Assembly: GCA_001800905.1 (NCBI GenBank) | Contig: MGWH01000004.1 | Location: forward strand, 62,001 to 126,000 | Source: Flavobacteria bacterium GWA2_35_26 | GTDB lineage: Bacteria > Bacteroidota > Bacteroidia > Flavobacteriales > Flavobacteriaceae | Length of the DNA: 64,000 bases | Direction of reading: 5' to 3' | Part shown: positions 33,841 through 42,220 of the stretch, piece by piece | How positions within the stretch are numbered: the stretch's first letter is position 1 | Layout of the letters: each line of letters begins with the position of its first letter | Made by a program: the position numbers and the translations under genes | The notes under the pieces: generated by a model | Seen by the model: the letters and a program-made list of their open reading frames with translations, nothing else | Told to the model about the DNA's origin: nothing | The model's database searches: none

Positions 33841-34938
33841 ATGAAAGTTTATATCTCATCCACTCCTGATTTTGAACAAGATAAATTGAAAGATGTTTTA
33901 GACACCTTGAATTTAACAAGCGGAGTACTCAAATTTGTTCAATCCTCACCATTGACAAATAAGCAATTAGGTTTAATTGATAATTCATATAAATCGATTA
34001 AGGGTGATGAAATTTTATCATTTAATCAGTTATTTGAAATATGTGAATGGTATCGAACTAATCTTGATATTGATGATGATTCATTTGTAGTAATTATAAC
34101 CAATATGAACATTGCCGATGAATGGTTTAGTGCCTTTAGAGGAAAGAACATCTTCATTGATGGAAAGAACTGGAATCATTTCACAAAAAAAGATTCAAAA
34201 TTTGGTATTGCATATCAAGTAATTGAGAATATTTTTCAATCTCTTATAAATCTCAATATTGAAGGAGATTTGGACGAATTGATACATCAAAAAGCAATTG
34301 GTTGCATCAACGATTACTGTGATGATAAAGAAGAGATTACACTTAAATTAATGACTGCCCATATATGTCCAAAATGTATGGAAAGAGCTAATAGAATGAT
34401 TACTGACCAATCTTTAATAATTCACATTAAAAATTCTTTGAAAACAATAAGAAATGTTTATGAACTTGAAGGTGAAAATTTTGAAGATAACCTTCCCTCT
34501 GTAACTATAAGCGAAGAAGGGAAAGTATTAATTGGAAATTTAGATTTAGAACTAAAAGATGTTCATCAGGCATTGTATATCTTTTTTCTTAACAAAACTG
34601 AAGGTGTTGAAAAAGATAAAGTACACGAATCCGTTGAAATTATATATAAAATCTATGAATACGTAAAAGGGAAGTCTGCAATGATGAAACCAATTGCAAG
34701 TGTATTTGGGTTTAAAGTAAGAAACAAAAAATTTGTTGAAAGAGAATGGACAAATGACCAATTATCTTCTAATCGTTCAAAGATTAAAAAAGTAATTGAA
34801 GAAAAGTTAGGGGTGTCCTTTTTAAAATATTACAACATTGATTATATAAAGACAAAAGAAGCCGAATTGTTCAAAATCAATTTATCAAAAGATAAAATTA
34901 TTGACAATACAAATCTCAATGATTTAGCGGAAAACTAA
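33841..34938 (+). CDS. Unknown protein with a Cys4 site and winged-helix-like tail
   Basis: A 365-residue cytoplasmic protein. The N-terminal 100 residues end in a beta-rich SFVVIITNMNIADEWFSAFRGKNIFIDG. A probable zinc site follows: IGCINDYC (Cys155, Cys160) and ICPKC (Cys176, Cys179). The C-terminal part from about 235 (DVHQALYIFFLNKTEGVEKDKV, then a helical stretch with SSNRSKIKKVIEEKLG) looks like a winged helix. I have a feeling of having seen this layout in uncharacterised Bacteroidota proteins next to defence or mobile genes, but cannot name it. It probably shares a transcript with the polymerase-like gene. Confidence 0.75.
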   Translation: MKVYISSTPDFEQDKLKDVLDTLNLTSGVLKFVQSSPLTNKQLGLIDNSYKSIKGDEILSFNQLFEICEWYRTNLDIDDDSFVVIITNMNIADEWFSAFRGKNIFIDGKNWNHFTKKDSKFGIAYQVIENIFQSLINLNIEGDLDELIHQKAIGCINDYCDDKEEITLKLMTAHICPKCMERANRMITDQSLIIHIKNSLKTIRNVYELEGENFEDNLPSVTISEEGKVLIGNLDLELKDVHQALYIFFLNKTEGVEKDKVHESVEIIYKIYEYVKGKSAMMKPIASVFGFKVRNKKFVEREWTNDQLSSNRSKIKKVIEEKLGVSFLKYYNIDYIKTKEAELFKINLSKDKIIDNTNLNDLAEN

Positions 34939-35004
34939 CAAAAGTCAAATTTGACTAACACCCAGTCAAATTCTTTTTATACCAATAGAATTGGGGTCTC
35001 CCAA

Positions 35005-35012
35005 TACCTTTG
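35005..35012 (+). promoter_or_regulatory. -7 promoter element before the small island genes
   Basis: TACCTTTG fits the -7 box, 30 bases before the start at 35042. No TTG at the right spacing is seen. The preceding spacer has a small GTCAAATTTGAC palindrome (34944-34955). Confidence 0.45.
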
Positions 35013-35041
35013 TCGTCAGAATTATTAACCAAAAATTAATT

Positions 35042-35344
35042 ATGGCGACAACATTAAAAACATCCGTTAAAAAAGAAACTCAAACTTCTTTAAATTTTGT
35101 AGACACACAGGTTTTAAATCAATCTGTGTTGTCATCAAAATACAATAACCACAAACAATCCAAAAAAGGATTTAAGATTCAGATTTCTTCTTTTGAATCA
35201 TTTACACCTCTTACACTTTCTGTTTATTTCAGAAAAAGTAATTCCCGTTTTAAAGTTTCTCTTAGACACAATCAGTCTTTTAAGGAGAATATCAACCATT
35301 CGTTTAACGTAAAACCAAAAGTCATTCAATTAATTCCGAACTAA
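35042..35344 (+). CDS. Small basic protein of unknown function
   Basis: A 100-residue Ser/Thr/Lys-rich basic protein with no signal, membrane segment or known motif. The ATG at 35042 follows a TACCTTTG box; the track's longer form begins inside that promoter. Its basic character suggests nucleic-acid binding, which is only a guess. It lies in the same direction as the methyltransferase gene. Confidence 0.6.
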   Translation: MATTLKTSVKKETQTSLNFVDTQVLNQSVLSSKYNNHKQSKKGFKIQISSFESFTPLTLSVYFRKSNSRFKVSLRHNQSFKENINHSFNVKPKVIQLIPN

Positions 35345-35451
35345 CTTACAGAAACACGATTCTGAAGGTACAAGGTATTAGAGGAATCCATCAGCTATGT
35401 AATAGTTGGTGCCGAAAATCAATCAAATTAAAAAATTAAAAAAATACTAAA

Positions 35452-35574
35452 ATGTATAGACGTATTATTCAAGATTCCATTTTTAAGGAATACATAGATT
35501 TCGATTATCAATGGCATTTCAATGCAGTAACAGGAGAATTAACATTTTTAAATAACCAATTAAATAATAATTAA
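35452..35574 (+). CDS. 40-residue small protein upstream of the methyltransferase
   Basis: The frame MYRRIIQDSIFKEYIDFDYQ continues for 40 residues and ends one base before the methyltransferase start. It contains an FDYQWHFNAVTGELTFL stretch. It is too short to classify. Tight coupling to the next gene suggests translational coupling if it is real. Confidence 0.5.
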   Translation: MYRRIIQDSIFKEYIDFDYQWHFNAVTGELTFLNNQLNNN

Positions 35575-35575
35575 G

Positions 35576-37063
35576 ATGACTAATAGAGTAACACAATTTA
35601 GAGTAACAGATTTAGAAATTCACCCAAAAATTTCACCAATAGTCCAAGAGAAAAATTTATCGTTGATGAATTATACAATGAAAAGATTTGGTCAGCAACA
35701 ACCAATTTCTATTGTAATTAGAAATAGTAAAAAATATGTAGTTGATGGAATATCTCGTAAAATGGCTGCGGATTCTTTAGGGTTAGAGTTTTTAAACGGT
35801 TTGGTGTTAGACACACCTGAGAATGAAATTTTAGAATGTAGGATTCGTATTAACCAAAAAATTAAATCAAGTATGATTGAAAAATGTTTAGAAATTGAAA
35901 ACTTCTTAAATATTCTTGGAAAATCACAAGGTAAAAAAAGAGATGTTTTAGGTTTTCAAAATCAAGACTCTGATGAAGAGTATGGATTAGCTGGAAAAGA
36001 CAGATTCCAAATTGCCTGTGTAGTTCTTAACTTAGAGATGAAACCATCAACTTTGAGAAAATTGATGTACGTTTTTTGGAAGGAGTATTACGAGGAACAA
36101 AACACAGGTACTTTAAAATTGTTGGATGAAGGAAAGATTTCAATCAATAAAGCGTATGATTTATTAATGGTTAAGAAATCTAAATCAGAAAAAATTTTAA
36201 AATTAGTGAGGGAAAATTTTGAATCTAAATCGGCAAATGTTAATTACAAATTATTCAACAAGTCCTCAATGAACATGCACGAAATCCCCAGCAACTCTAT
36301 TAGGCTTTACGTAGATTCACATCCGTATTTTCAATTGAGAACGTATCGAAATCAAGATGATTTACATCATGGACAAGAACCGACGGTGAAAGAATATGTA
36401 TCAAATTTTGTAAAGTTTTGTCGCGAAAAAAGAGAAAAATTAGTCCCTGGCGGTGTTATGGTTACTATTTTGGGTGAGACCTATAGAAATGGGTACCAAG
36501 GCATTTGTAGTAAGGTGGAAGTAGCATTGGAAGAGGATGGATGGGAGTTGATTGATGTCAATATTTGGGAAAAATTTAATCAAAAATACACCCCACATCC
36601 ATTACGATTTGTAAACACCTATGAAAGAATTATTGTAGCCAGAAAACCGGGAGGAGAAACACATTTTCAAGAAGTAATGAAGAAATCTACAAATAAAGAT
36701 TTTAAAGCCACAAAAACAAGTAGTGGGACTTTTTACATGGCTGGCCCTGAAACTTGTATTACTAATGTATTTAAAACTTCAGTACATCAAACTACAGAGT
36801 TGAAGGTCGTAGATAATGACTTTTCACATGACGCTCCATGTCCTGAAAAAATATATAAATTTTTCATTGACGCATATTCTAAAATTGGTGATACCATTGC
36901 AGATGGTTTTGCAGGTTCGGGTACAATTGGTATTGGATTATCGATGGGGAGAAATGTAATTGGTTATGACGTTGACCCAGTATCTATCAAATTCGCAAAA
37001 AAGAGATTTGATAAGATTTTAAATGAAAAAGACACTACAAGTGTTTTAAGAATTGCCGCATAG
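35576..37063 (+). CDS. ParB-like domain fused to a DNA methyltransferase
   Basis: A 495-residue fusion. Residues 10-100 look like a ParB/Spo0J N-terminal fold (FGQQQPISIVIRNSKKYVVDGISRKMAADSLG). The C-terminal half is an N4/N6-type methyltransferase of the beta order: motif IV first (VDSHPYFQLRTY, Asp247-Tyr251), then PHPLRFVNTYERIIVARKPG, and finally the SAM site ADGFAGSGT (442-450) and GYDVDP. Motif IV reads SHPY in place of the usual SPPY. No restriction endonuclease is next to it, so it is probably an orphan enzyme that protects or marks the element, if active. Confidence 0.85.
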   Translation: MTNRVTQFRVTDLEIHPKISPIVQEKNLSLMNYTMKRFGQQQPISIVIRNSKKYVVDGISRKMAADSLGLEFLNGLVLDTPENEILECRIRINQKIKSSMIEKCLEIENFLNILGKSQGKKRDVLGFQNQDSDEEYGLAGKDRFQIACVVLNLEMKPSTLRKLMYVFWKEYYEEQNTGTLKLLDEGKISINKAYDLLMVKKSKSEKILKLVRENFESKSANVNYKLFNKSSMNMHEIPSNSIRLYVDSHPYFQLRTYRNQDDLHHGQEPTVKEYVSNFVKFCREKREKLVPGGVMVTILGETYRNGYQGICSKVEVALEEDGWELIDVNIWEKFNQKYTPHPLRFVNTYERIIVARKPGGETHFQEVMKKSTNKDFKATKTSSGTFYMAGPETCITNVFKTSVHQTTELKVVDNDFSHDAPCPEKIYKFFIDAYSKIGDTIADGFAGSGTIGIGLSMGRNVIGYDVDPVSIKFAKKRFDKILNEKDTTSVLRIAA

Positions 37064-37222
37064 TTTTACATAAATTAATGATTCACATTTTCTTGTGATT
37101 TAATATCCCCTTCCATTTCGTGAATTGAATTTACGCACCATTAACTTGGTGGGTAAGGGACTTTCTATTTCAAATTTTAACTAAAACCTCGTGGGTGGTA
37201 TAGGTGAACCCACATTAATATT

Positions 37223-37462
37223 ATGGCAACAAAAATTATTGGTTTTGACATTCAATGTCTTGTAGAAGTGAATCAGTATTTTGAAATCCCTGAAGATTAT
37301 CTAACTGAAAACAAATTAATTAAAGAATTGTATGATGAAATTTGGGAGTCCTTCGGAAATGATTCACAATTGAATGTGTTAACCGAAGAACTTCACCCCA
37401 TTTTTTTTCATTTAGAAGAAATGGATTTTATTAAAATTAAATCATTCACAATTGAGGAATAA
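37223..37462 (+). CDS. Small acidic protein of unknown function
   Basis: A 79-residue acidic protein starting ATG at 37223 after a 160-base spacer. No motif is recognised. The upstream spacer has ACC-ATTAACTT-GGT and CCCTTCCA blocks similar to the ones before the polymerase-like gene (about 32038), so the two genes may share a regulator. Confidence 0.55.
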   Translation: MATKIIGFDIQCLVEVNQYFEIPEDYLTENKLIKELYDEIWESFGNDSQLNVLTEELHPIFFHLEEMDFIKIKSFTIEE

Positions 37463-37542
37463 TAAAATTATTTCTAATTAAAAATTATTATAATTAACTC
37501 AAAAGGCTTAGCCTAGCGCTTCCTTTTTAAAACAAAAACAAG

Positions 37543-37752
37543 ATGGTAATAGAACCAAAATATTTAACAGTAAAAATGTTAGCGGAGTACTTACATATTT
37601 CCACTTCCAACATTTACAAAAGAATAACAGACAACTCCATTCCACACATTAAAATGGATAAGAGAGTCTTGTTCGACAGAGAACAAATCGATTGGTGGAT
37701 GTCCAATGGTTGTCAATTTCAATCCGAATTTCCAACCCTTAAATCAGCTTAA
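37543..37752 (+). CDS. Excisionase-family helix-turn-helix protein
   Basis: A 69-residue MerR-like/excisionase HTH: LTVKMLAEYLHISTSNIYKRI is the helix-turn-helix and HIKMDKRVLFDREQIDWWM the following wing and helix. It ends three bases before the integrase start, the usual arrangement of a recombination directionality factor with its integrase. Confidence 0.85.
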   Translation: MVIEPKYLTVKMLAEYLHISTSNIYKRITDNSIPHIKMDKRVLFDREQIDWWMSNGCQFQSEFPTLKSA

Positions 37753-37755
37753 ATT

Positions 37756-38964
37756 ATGGCAACATTTACATTATTATTGGACACAAGAGTAAAGAAAAAG
37801 AACGACCAATTCAATTTATCGATTCGGGTTATTAATGGTTCTGAACAGATTTATTTGAATATTTCACAGATGACAAAGGAGCAGTACAATCAAATTTTTG
37901 TAAAGAAAACAATGGACAAGATGAGTATTAGTTTAAGAGAATCCTGTAATGAAAGATTATCCAAAAGTGAGAGAATTTTTACGAGTATGAAACCATTCGA
38001 GAAGCAGAAATTCAGAAAATTGTTTTTTGAAGAAGATGAGGAAGAATTCGAATCGTTAATGTTGTCTGATTTGTTTGATAGGTTTGTGAAAAATTATACT
38101 AATCTTAAACCACAAACCCAGAAACACTTTAAGTATTCGAAATCAGTATTTGAAACTTTCAATCCTGGAATGAGTGTTACAGAAGTGTCTGCAGTTTTCA
38201 TCAACCGATTTGCCAAGGAGAGAATGGAATCGGGGGTAAGTCAGAGTTCTGTGAATTCTAATTTACGAGATTTACGAAGAGTGATTAACTATTTTATTAA
38301 TGAGGAGAAGGTTATACCTGAGTCGTATCAATACCCATTTGGTAAGGGTGGATTTAGTATTCAAAATTATTTCCCAAGAAAATTAGTATTGACCAATTCA
38401 GAGATTGCCAGTGTTATTGAGTTGAAAGAGTTTAACTCCAAACAGGAGGAGTACGCAAGAGATATATGGGAGATGTTGTACCGATGCAACGGAATTAACT
38501 TTGCTGATTTACTTCGAATGAGATGGGACAATATTCAAGGTGAATACTTGATTTTCTTCAGAAAGAAAACAGAGACCACTCGAAAGAGTAACAAAAAGGA
38601 AATTGTAGTTCCACTTTCTCCAAAATTAAAGGATTTGATTGATAAGATTGGCGTGAAGGATAGTCCATTTATTCTTGGTAAGTTGAAAGACGGATATTCT
38701 GATTCGATGTTTGAAAATAAAAATCATAAATGGAAGAAGATTGTAAATCAACGATTGGATGAGATTTCGAAGCGATTGAATCTATCAATACCATTAAGAA
38801 TTAAAAATGCAAGGGATTCTTATGCAATGACTTTAAGACGAGCGGGTGTTTCTAAAGATAACATTGGAGATATGTTAGGACACTCGAATTCTATTGTAAC
38901 GGAACATTACTTGGGAAGTATGAATCCTGAAACTACATTTGACATTAACAAACACCTTTTGTAA
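37756..38964 (+). CDS. Full-length tyrosine integrase
   Basis: A 402-residue integrase with an N-terminal arm-binding part, a SAM-like core-binding domain (LSDLFDRFVKNYTNLKPQTQ, about 104-200) and the catalytic domain. Box II reads RIKNARDSYAMTLRRAG, followed by LGHSNSIVTEHYLGSM with the His and the nucleophile Tyr. The usual first Arg position is Asn in RCNGINFADLLRMRW, and the box II His is Asp, both seen in the Bacteroidota integrase subgroup. It is the best candidate for integration at tRNA-Asn, with the excisionase just upstream. Its last codons form half of a perfect 18-bp hairpin. Confidence 0.9.
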   Translation: MATFTLLLDTRVKKKNDQFNLSIRVINGSEQIYLNISQMTKEQYNQIFVKKTMDKMSISLRESCNERLSKSERIFTSMKPFEKQKFRKLFFEEDEEEFESLMLSDLFDRFVKNYTNLKPQTQKHFKYSKSVFETFNPGMSVTEVSAVFINRFAKERMESGVSQSSVNSNLRDLRRVINYFINEEKVIPESYQYPFGKGGFSIQNYFPRKLVLTNSEIASVIELKEFNSKQEEYARDIWEMLYRCNGINFADLLRMRWDNIQGEYLIFFRKKTETTRKSNKKEIVVPLSPKLKDLIDKIGVKDSPFILGKLKDGYSDSMFENKNHKWKKIVNQRLDEISKRLNLSIPLRIKNARDSYAMTLRRAGVSKDNIGDMLGHSNSIVTEHYLGSMNPETTFDINKHLL

Positions 38965-38980
38965 GGTGTTTGTTAATGTC
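38941..38980. terminator. Perfect 18-bp hairpin at the end of the integrase gene
   Basis: GACATTAACAAACACCTT and AAGGTGTTTGTTAATGTC pair without mismatch around the loop TTGT. The stop codon lies inside the hairpin. There is no clear T-run after it, so it may act as an RNA-stability or blocking element, or mark the end of the recombination segment. Confidence 0.75.
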
Positions 38981-39182
38981 ATATAACTAATTTTTATATT
39001 TTTGAATAAGTGTTCAATCATAATGAACAAATAAGAACGGAAACAAGTCCAATTATATTTGGTTATGTATCGTAGTACTTACATAATTTATTTAGAGAAG
39101 TGTTTTATATATCTGTGCTAATAAAACGATTTTCTATATAACTTTAATAACTATTGAAATTATACAAACGCTATCTAATTCA

Positions 39183-39545
39183 TTAATCAAATTCCTCTAT
39201 AATTTTCTTTGCGATAATTGTATTACCCCAACTTGCCAGTTCATATAATATTGGAAGAAGAGTTTTACCTGAATTTGTTATAGAGTATTCAACTCTTGGT
39301 GGCATTTCTGTAAATTCTACACGGGTTATCAATCCAAAGTTTTCTAATTCCTTCAACTCATTTGACAAAACTTTATTTGAAATTGCAGGAATAATTTGTT
39401 TTAGTTTACCAAATCTAATTGTGCGTTCACCAATACAATTCAAAATAATTGGTTTCCATTTACCTCCAATTATACTCATTGTTCTTGTAACAGGGCATTC
39501 TAAGGGATTACTAATAAATCTTGAACTTGAAATAGTGGTTACCAT
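39183..39545 (-). CDS. HxlR-family transcriptional regulator
   Basis: A 120-residue winged-helix regulator: CPVTRTMSIIGGKWKPIIL with the conserved N-terminal Cys, FGKLKQIIPAISNKVLSNELKELE as recognition helix, and VEYSITNSGKTLLPIL. The Cys near the start is used for redox or electrophile sensing in HxlR/YodB proteins. It is divergent from a DinB gene, with a TACT-N6-AGTA site between them. Confidence 0.88.
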   Translation of the reverse strand: MVTTISSSRFISNPLECPVTRTMSIIGGKWKPIILNCIGERTIRFGKLKQIIPAISNKVLSNELKELENFGLITRVEFTEMPPRVEYSITNSGKTLLPILYELASWGNTIIAKKIIEEFD

Positions 39546-39582
39546 ATGGTTACTTGTTTTTACTTATTTAGTTACAAATGTA

Positions 39583-39596
39583 TACTATTAAGAGTA
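39583..39596. promoter_or_regulatory. Candidate HxlR operator
   Basis: TACTATTAAGAGTA is TACT-N6-AGTA, resembling operators of YodB/HxlR-type regulators. It lies between the HxlR and DinB genes, 25 bases before the DinB start, and could repress the DinB gene. Confidence 0.45.
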
Positions 39597-39620
39597 AATT
39601 TGTAAAAAAATAAAACACAT

Positions 39621-40136
39621 ATGAGAAAAATCTTAACCTTTTTAACTGCCGTCTTAGTAATTAGCAATTTAAAGGCACAAACACCAACAGAGACAATTGT
39701 TCAAGACTGGCAAAGAGCAAAAGCTTACACAAAAGAGTATTTGGATGCTATGCCAGAAAGTGAATATACATTTAAACCAACTAAAGAAATGCGTTCATTC
39801 TCAGGTCAAGTACTTCATTTGAGTGATGCCATTTATGGGTTTGTTGCATCAGCAACAGATGAAAAACCTACTGCGTCAGATTTAGAAAAATCCAATGATA
39901 TTAATAAGACATCAGTTACAGCTAAGGTATTGGCTGCATATGACTTCGCAATCAACTCAATTCAAAAATATCCAAGCACAAAACTGTCCGAGCGAATTAA
40001 ATTGTTTGGCCAATTTGACTTAAGTAGAGAACAAGTGTTAAACAAATGTTTTGAACATCAAACACACCACAGAGCACAAATTACAGTTTATTTAAGGTTG
40101 GCTGGTGTAACTCCCCCAGCTGAAAAATTATTTTAA
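39621..40136 (+). CDS. Exported DinB-family protein
   Basis: A 171-residue four-helix DinB-like protein with a signal peptide (ISNLKAQ). The metal ligands are visible as His in VLHLSDAIYGFV and the H-x-x-x-H pair HQTHHRAQ. The family includes thiol-dependent metalloenzymes. It is probably controlled by the divergent HxlR gene, and it is followed 11 bases later by a beta-helix gene. Confidence 0.87.
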   Translation: MRKILTFLTAVLVISNLKAQTPTETIVQDWQRAKAYTKEYLDAMPESEYTFKPTKEMRSFSGQVLHLSDAIYGFVASATDEKPTASDLEKSNDINKTSVTAKVLAAYDFAINSIQKYPSTKLSERIKLFGQFDLSREQVLNKCFEHQTHHRAQITVYLRLAGVTPPAEKLF

Positions 40137-40147
40137 ATCAGAGAAAA

Positions 40148-41257
40148 ATGAAAATATCAAAATATACTATTATTGCATTATTAAATCTTTTTATTTTTTC
40201 AAATGCAAATTCGCAAGAAGTATCAAATAATGGAAATAGCGAGGAAGTTAAGATTTATGTAAATGCTACATTGGGTAATGACTCAAATGCTGGAAAAATA
40301 AATAGTCCTCTTAAATCTCTTAGTGAAGCAGCTAAGAAAGTAAATACTTTAGTTGGAGCAGGTTCTATAAATGTGATTGTATCAGAAGGGGTATATGCCT
40401 TAAATGAGACAGCTGATTTTAATCCAAAAAATTGGAACTTTAGTAAAAAAACTCGTCTTTTAATATCTGCAGAAGTTCTACCTAACGATATACAATGGGA
40501 GCCAAGTAAGATGCCTATTATAGTTTCTGCAATGCCTTTTAATGTTGAAAAAAATAATGAAAAAGAGATTATAGGTGGTTCTAATTATGGAATTTTAATT
40601 CAAACTAGCCATACTACGATACAAGGATTACGAATTTTGGGTGAACCTGTTCACGAGACACCAAAAGCTGGAGTTTTAATTAGAAATTATCCAATAGTAT
40701 GGGATGGGAAAGAATTGTCCGACTTAGTGGTTACACAATGTTTGTTTTTAGGTAATAAGTTTGCTTTACCTAACCATTTGGGTATTTTAGCTAATGGTTC
40801 GGCTTTAGATGTAAATCATTGTGTTTTTTACGGAGTTAAAGATGCTGTAGTTATGTGGAATAGAAAATCAGAAAACAGTCAATTACATCATAATTTGTTT
40901 TTAAATATGTATGGTGCCGCTGTTTGGACCTGGTCTACAACTAGTGATTTCAAATACTATAATAATGTTGCATCTAATGTGAATGTCTTATGGGTATTAG
41001 ACAAAGATGAAAAAGAGTCATTTACTGTTAACAATTCAATTTTGGTGGGATATAACAGTTTTGTAAACAAAGGTGGAGGACCACAAGATTTTGGAACAGA
41101 ATCGAAAGCTAATAAAATTATGTTTGGTAAAGATTTAAAGATAATTAAATCAGGTAACTTAAACATTATAGAGGACCAGACAAATAAAAACTTTCTCCAC
41201 ATAAAAGAAGGCACTCTTGGCTCTGAATATGGAGCAGGATTATTTTATAATAATTAA
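40148..41257 (+). CDS. Exported right-handed beta-helix protein
   Basis: A 369-residue protein with a signal peptide (LNLFIFSNANSQ). After KIYVNATLGNDSNAGKINSPLKSLSEAAKKVN, the typical start of bacterial pectate-lyase-like beta-helix proteins, several parallel rungs follow (LVVTQCLFLGNKFALPNHLGI, DVNHCVFYGVKDAVVM, SQLHHNLFLNMYGAAVW). Carbohydrate binding or cleavage is plausible, but no catalytic site is seen. It is one base-pair spacing unit from the next gene and shares its transcript. Confidence 0.8.
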   Translation: MKISKYTIIALLNLFIFSNANSQEVSNNGNSEEVKIYVNATLGNDSNAGKINSPLKSLSEAAKKVNTLVGAGSINVIVSEGVYALNETADFNPKNWNFSKKTRLLISAEVLPNDIQWEPSKMPIIVSAMPFNVEKNNEKEIIGGSNYGILIQTSHTTIQGLRILGEPVHETPKAGVLIRNYPIVWDGKELSDLVVTQCLFLGNKFALPNHLGILANGSALDVNHCVFYGVKDAVVMWNRKSENSQLHHNLFLNMYGAAVWTWSTTSDFKYYNNVASNVNVLWVLDKDEKESFTVNNSILVGYNSFVNKGGGPQDFGTESKANKIMFGKDLKIIKSGNLNIIEDQTNKNFLHIKEGTLGSEYGAGLFYNN

Positions 41258-41260
41258 ACT

Positions 41261-41968
41261 ATGAAAATATTAGTTCAAACATCTTTTTTCCTTTTTTTAT
41301 TTTTTTTGACTACAAAAAAAAGTTTTGCTCAAAATTTAAAATGGAACAATTACAATTTGGAACTTGTAAACACAAAATCTGAAATTCTGAATATTGACGG
41401 AAGTAGTGTCCTAAAGCTAGAAAGAGATTTATTAAAATCTCCATTTGATATTAACAATATTGAAAGCACCGTTGACGGACCGACTTTTGCTAAAATAATA
41501 GATATTGAAATGATTAATGGTGTTATTGAACTTAAGGTGTTAAGTAAGATAATAGAAAATTCACCATTTCCAAATGCAAGAGGTTTTGTAGGAGTTGGAT
41601 TTAGAGTAGATGAGAAAAATCATTTTGATGCAATATATTTAAGACCGAGTAACGGGAGGGTAGATGACCAATTAAGAAGAAATCATACGGTTCAATATTT
41701 CTCTTATCCGGGATATACTTTTAGTAGATTAAGAAGAGAAGCTAATGGTGTTTATGAAACATATGCAGATATTGGTTTGGATGAATGGATTGATGTAAAG
41801 ATTGAAATTCAAGACAAGAAAGCTAAATTACATTTAAACAATCAACAGACACCTACTTTCATTGTAAATGATATGTTAGGCACTTCAAAATCTGGTAAAG
41901 TTGCATTATGGGTTGAGATAGGTACAATTGCTTTTTTTAAAGATTTAAAAATTACCCCTGCAAAATAA
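41261..41968 (+). CDS. Exported LamG/DUF1080-like protein
   Basis: A 235-residue exported protein (TTKKSFAQ) with a concanavalin-like jelly-roll: GRGFVGVGFRVDEKNHFDAIYLRPSNGR and WIDVKIEIQDKKAKLHLNNQ, ending KSGKVALWVEIGTIAFFKDLKI, as in DUF1080 proteins. It probably binds or processes a sugar together with the beta-helix protein three bases upstream. It is the last gene before the right island end. Confidence 0.78.
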   Translation: MKILVQTSFFLFLFFLTTKKSFAQNLKWNNYNLELVNTKSEILNIDGSSVLKLERDLLKSPFDINNIESTVDGPTFAKIIDIEMINGVIELKVLSKIIENSPFPNARGFVGVGFRVDEKNHFDAIYLRPSNGRVDDQLRRNHTVQYFSYPGYTFSRLRREANGVYETYADIGLDEWIDVKIEIQDKKAKLHLNNQQTPTFIVNDMLGTSKSGKVALWVEIGTIAFFKDLKITPAK

Positions 41969-42009
41969 ATTTTCAATTTTGGAGGAAGGTTATAACCGCA
42001 GTTCCAAAA

Positions 42010-42037
42010 TAAGCAAGGTTTTAAGCAAGGTTTTATG
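42010..42037 (+). repeat. Tandem AAGCAAGGTTTT repeats near attR
   Basis: AAGCAAGGTTTT occurs twice in a row at 42011-42022 and 42023-42034. The left end has AGCAAGATTTGAGCAAGGTT at 23950 (and 25834). Paired tandem motifs on both sides of the core suggest arm-type binding sites of the integrase. Confidence 0.6.
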
Positions 42038-42134
42038 AAAAAAGACATAAAATAATGACAAACAATGGAGATTAACCAAATGTTAAAACCCTGAAAGTCA
42101 ACGATAGTAAGGTCTCAGAAACACCCTGACAAAC

Positions 42135-42179
42135 ACTGTTAATCAGAGGGTCCTTGGTTCGAGCCCAAGAGGGGGAGCA
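42135..42179 (+). repeat. attR: duplicated 3' end of tRNA-Asn, right end of the island
   Basis: The 45 bases are identical to 23857-23901 and start in the anticodon loop; the 5' half of the tRNA is absent. It marks the right border of an 18.3-kb island. Confidence 0.92.
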
Positions 42180-42185
42180 GGTTAT

Positions 42186-42220
42186 AAGCCTCAGCTATTA
42201 CTAGCTGGGGCTTTTCCTTT
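42186..42220 (+). terminator. Displaced terminator of the original tRNA-Asn gene
   Basis: AAGCCTCAGCT / AGCTGGGGCTT (42186-42196 and 42203-42213, one wobble pair) followed by a T-rich run. It directly follows the tRNA 3' end copy, as expected for the native terminator before insertion. Confidence 0.75.

Noticed and set aside
23857..42179. Integrative conjugative element
   Set aside because: No relaxase, coupling protein or type IV secretion gene was found in any frame, so self-transfer is not supported.
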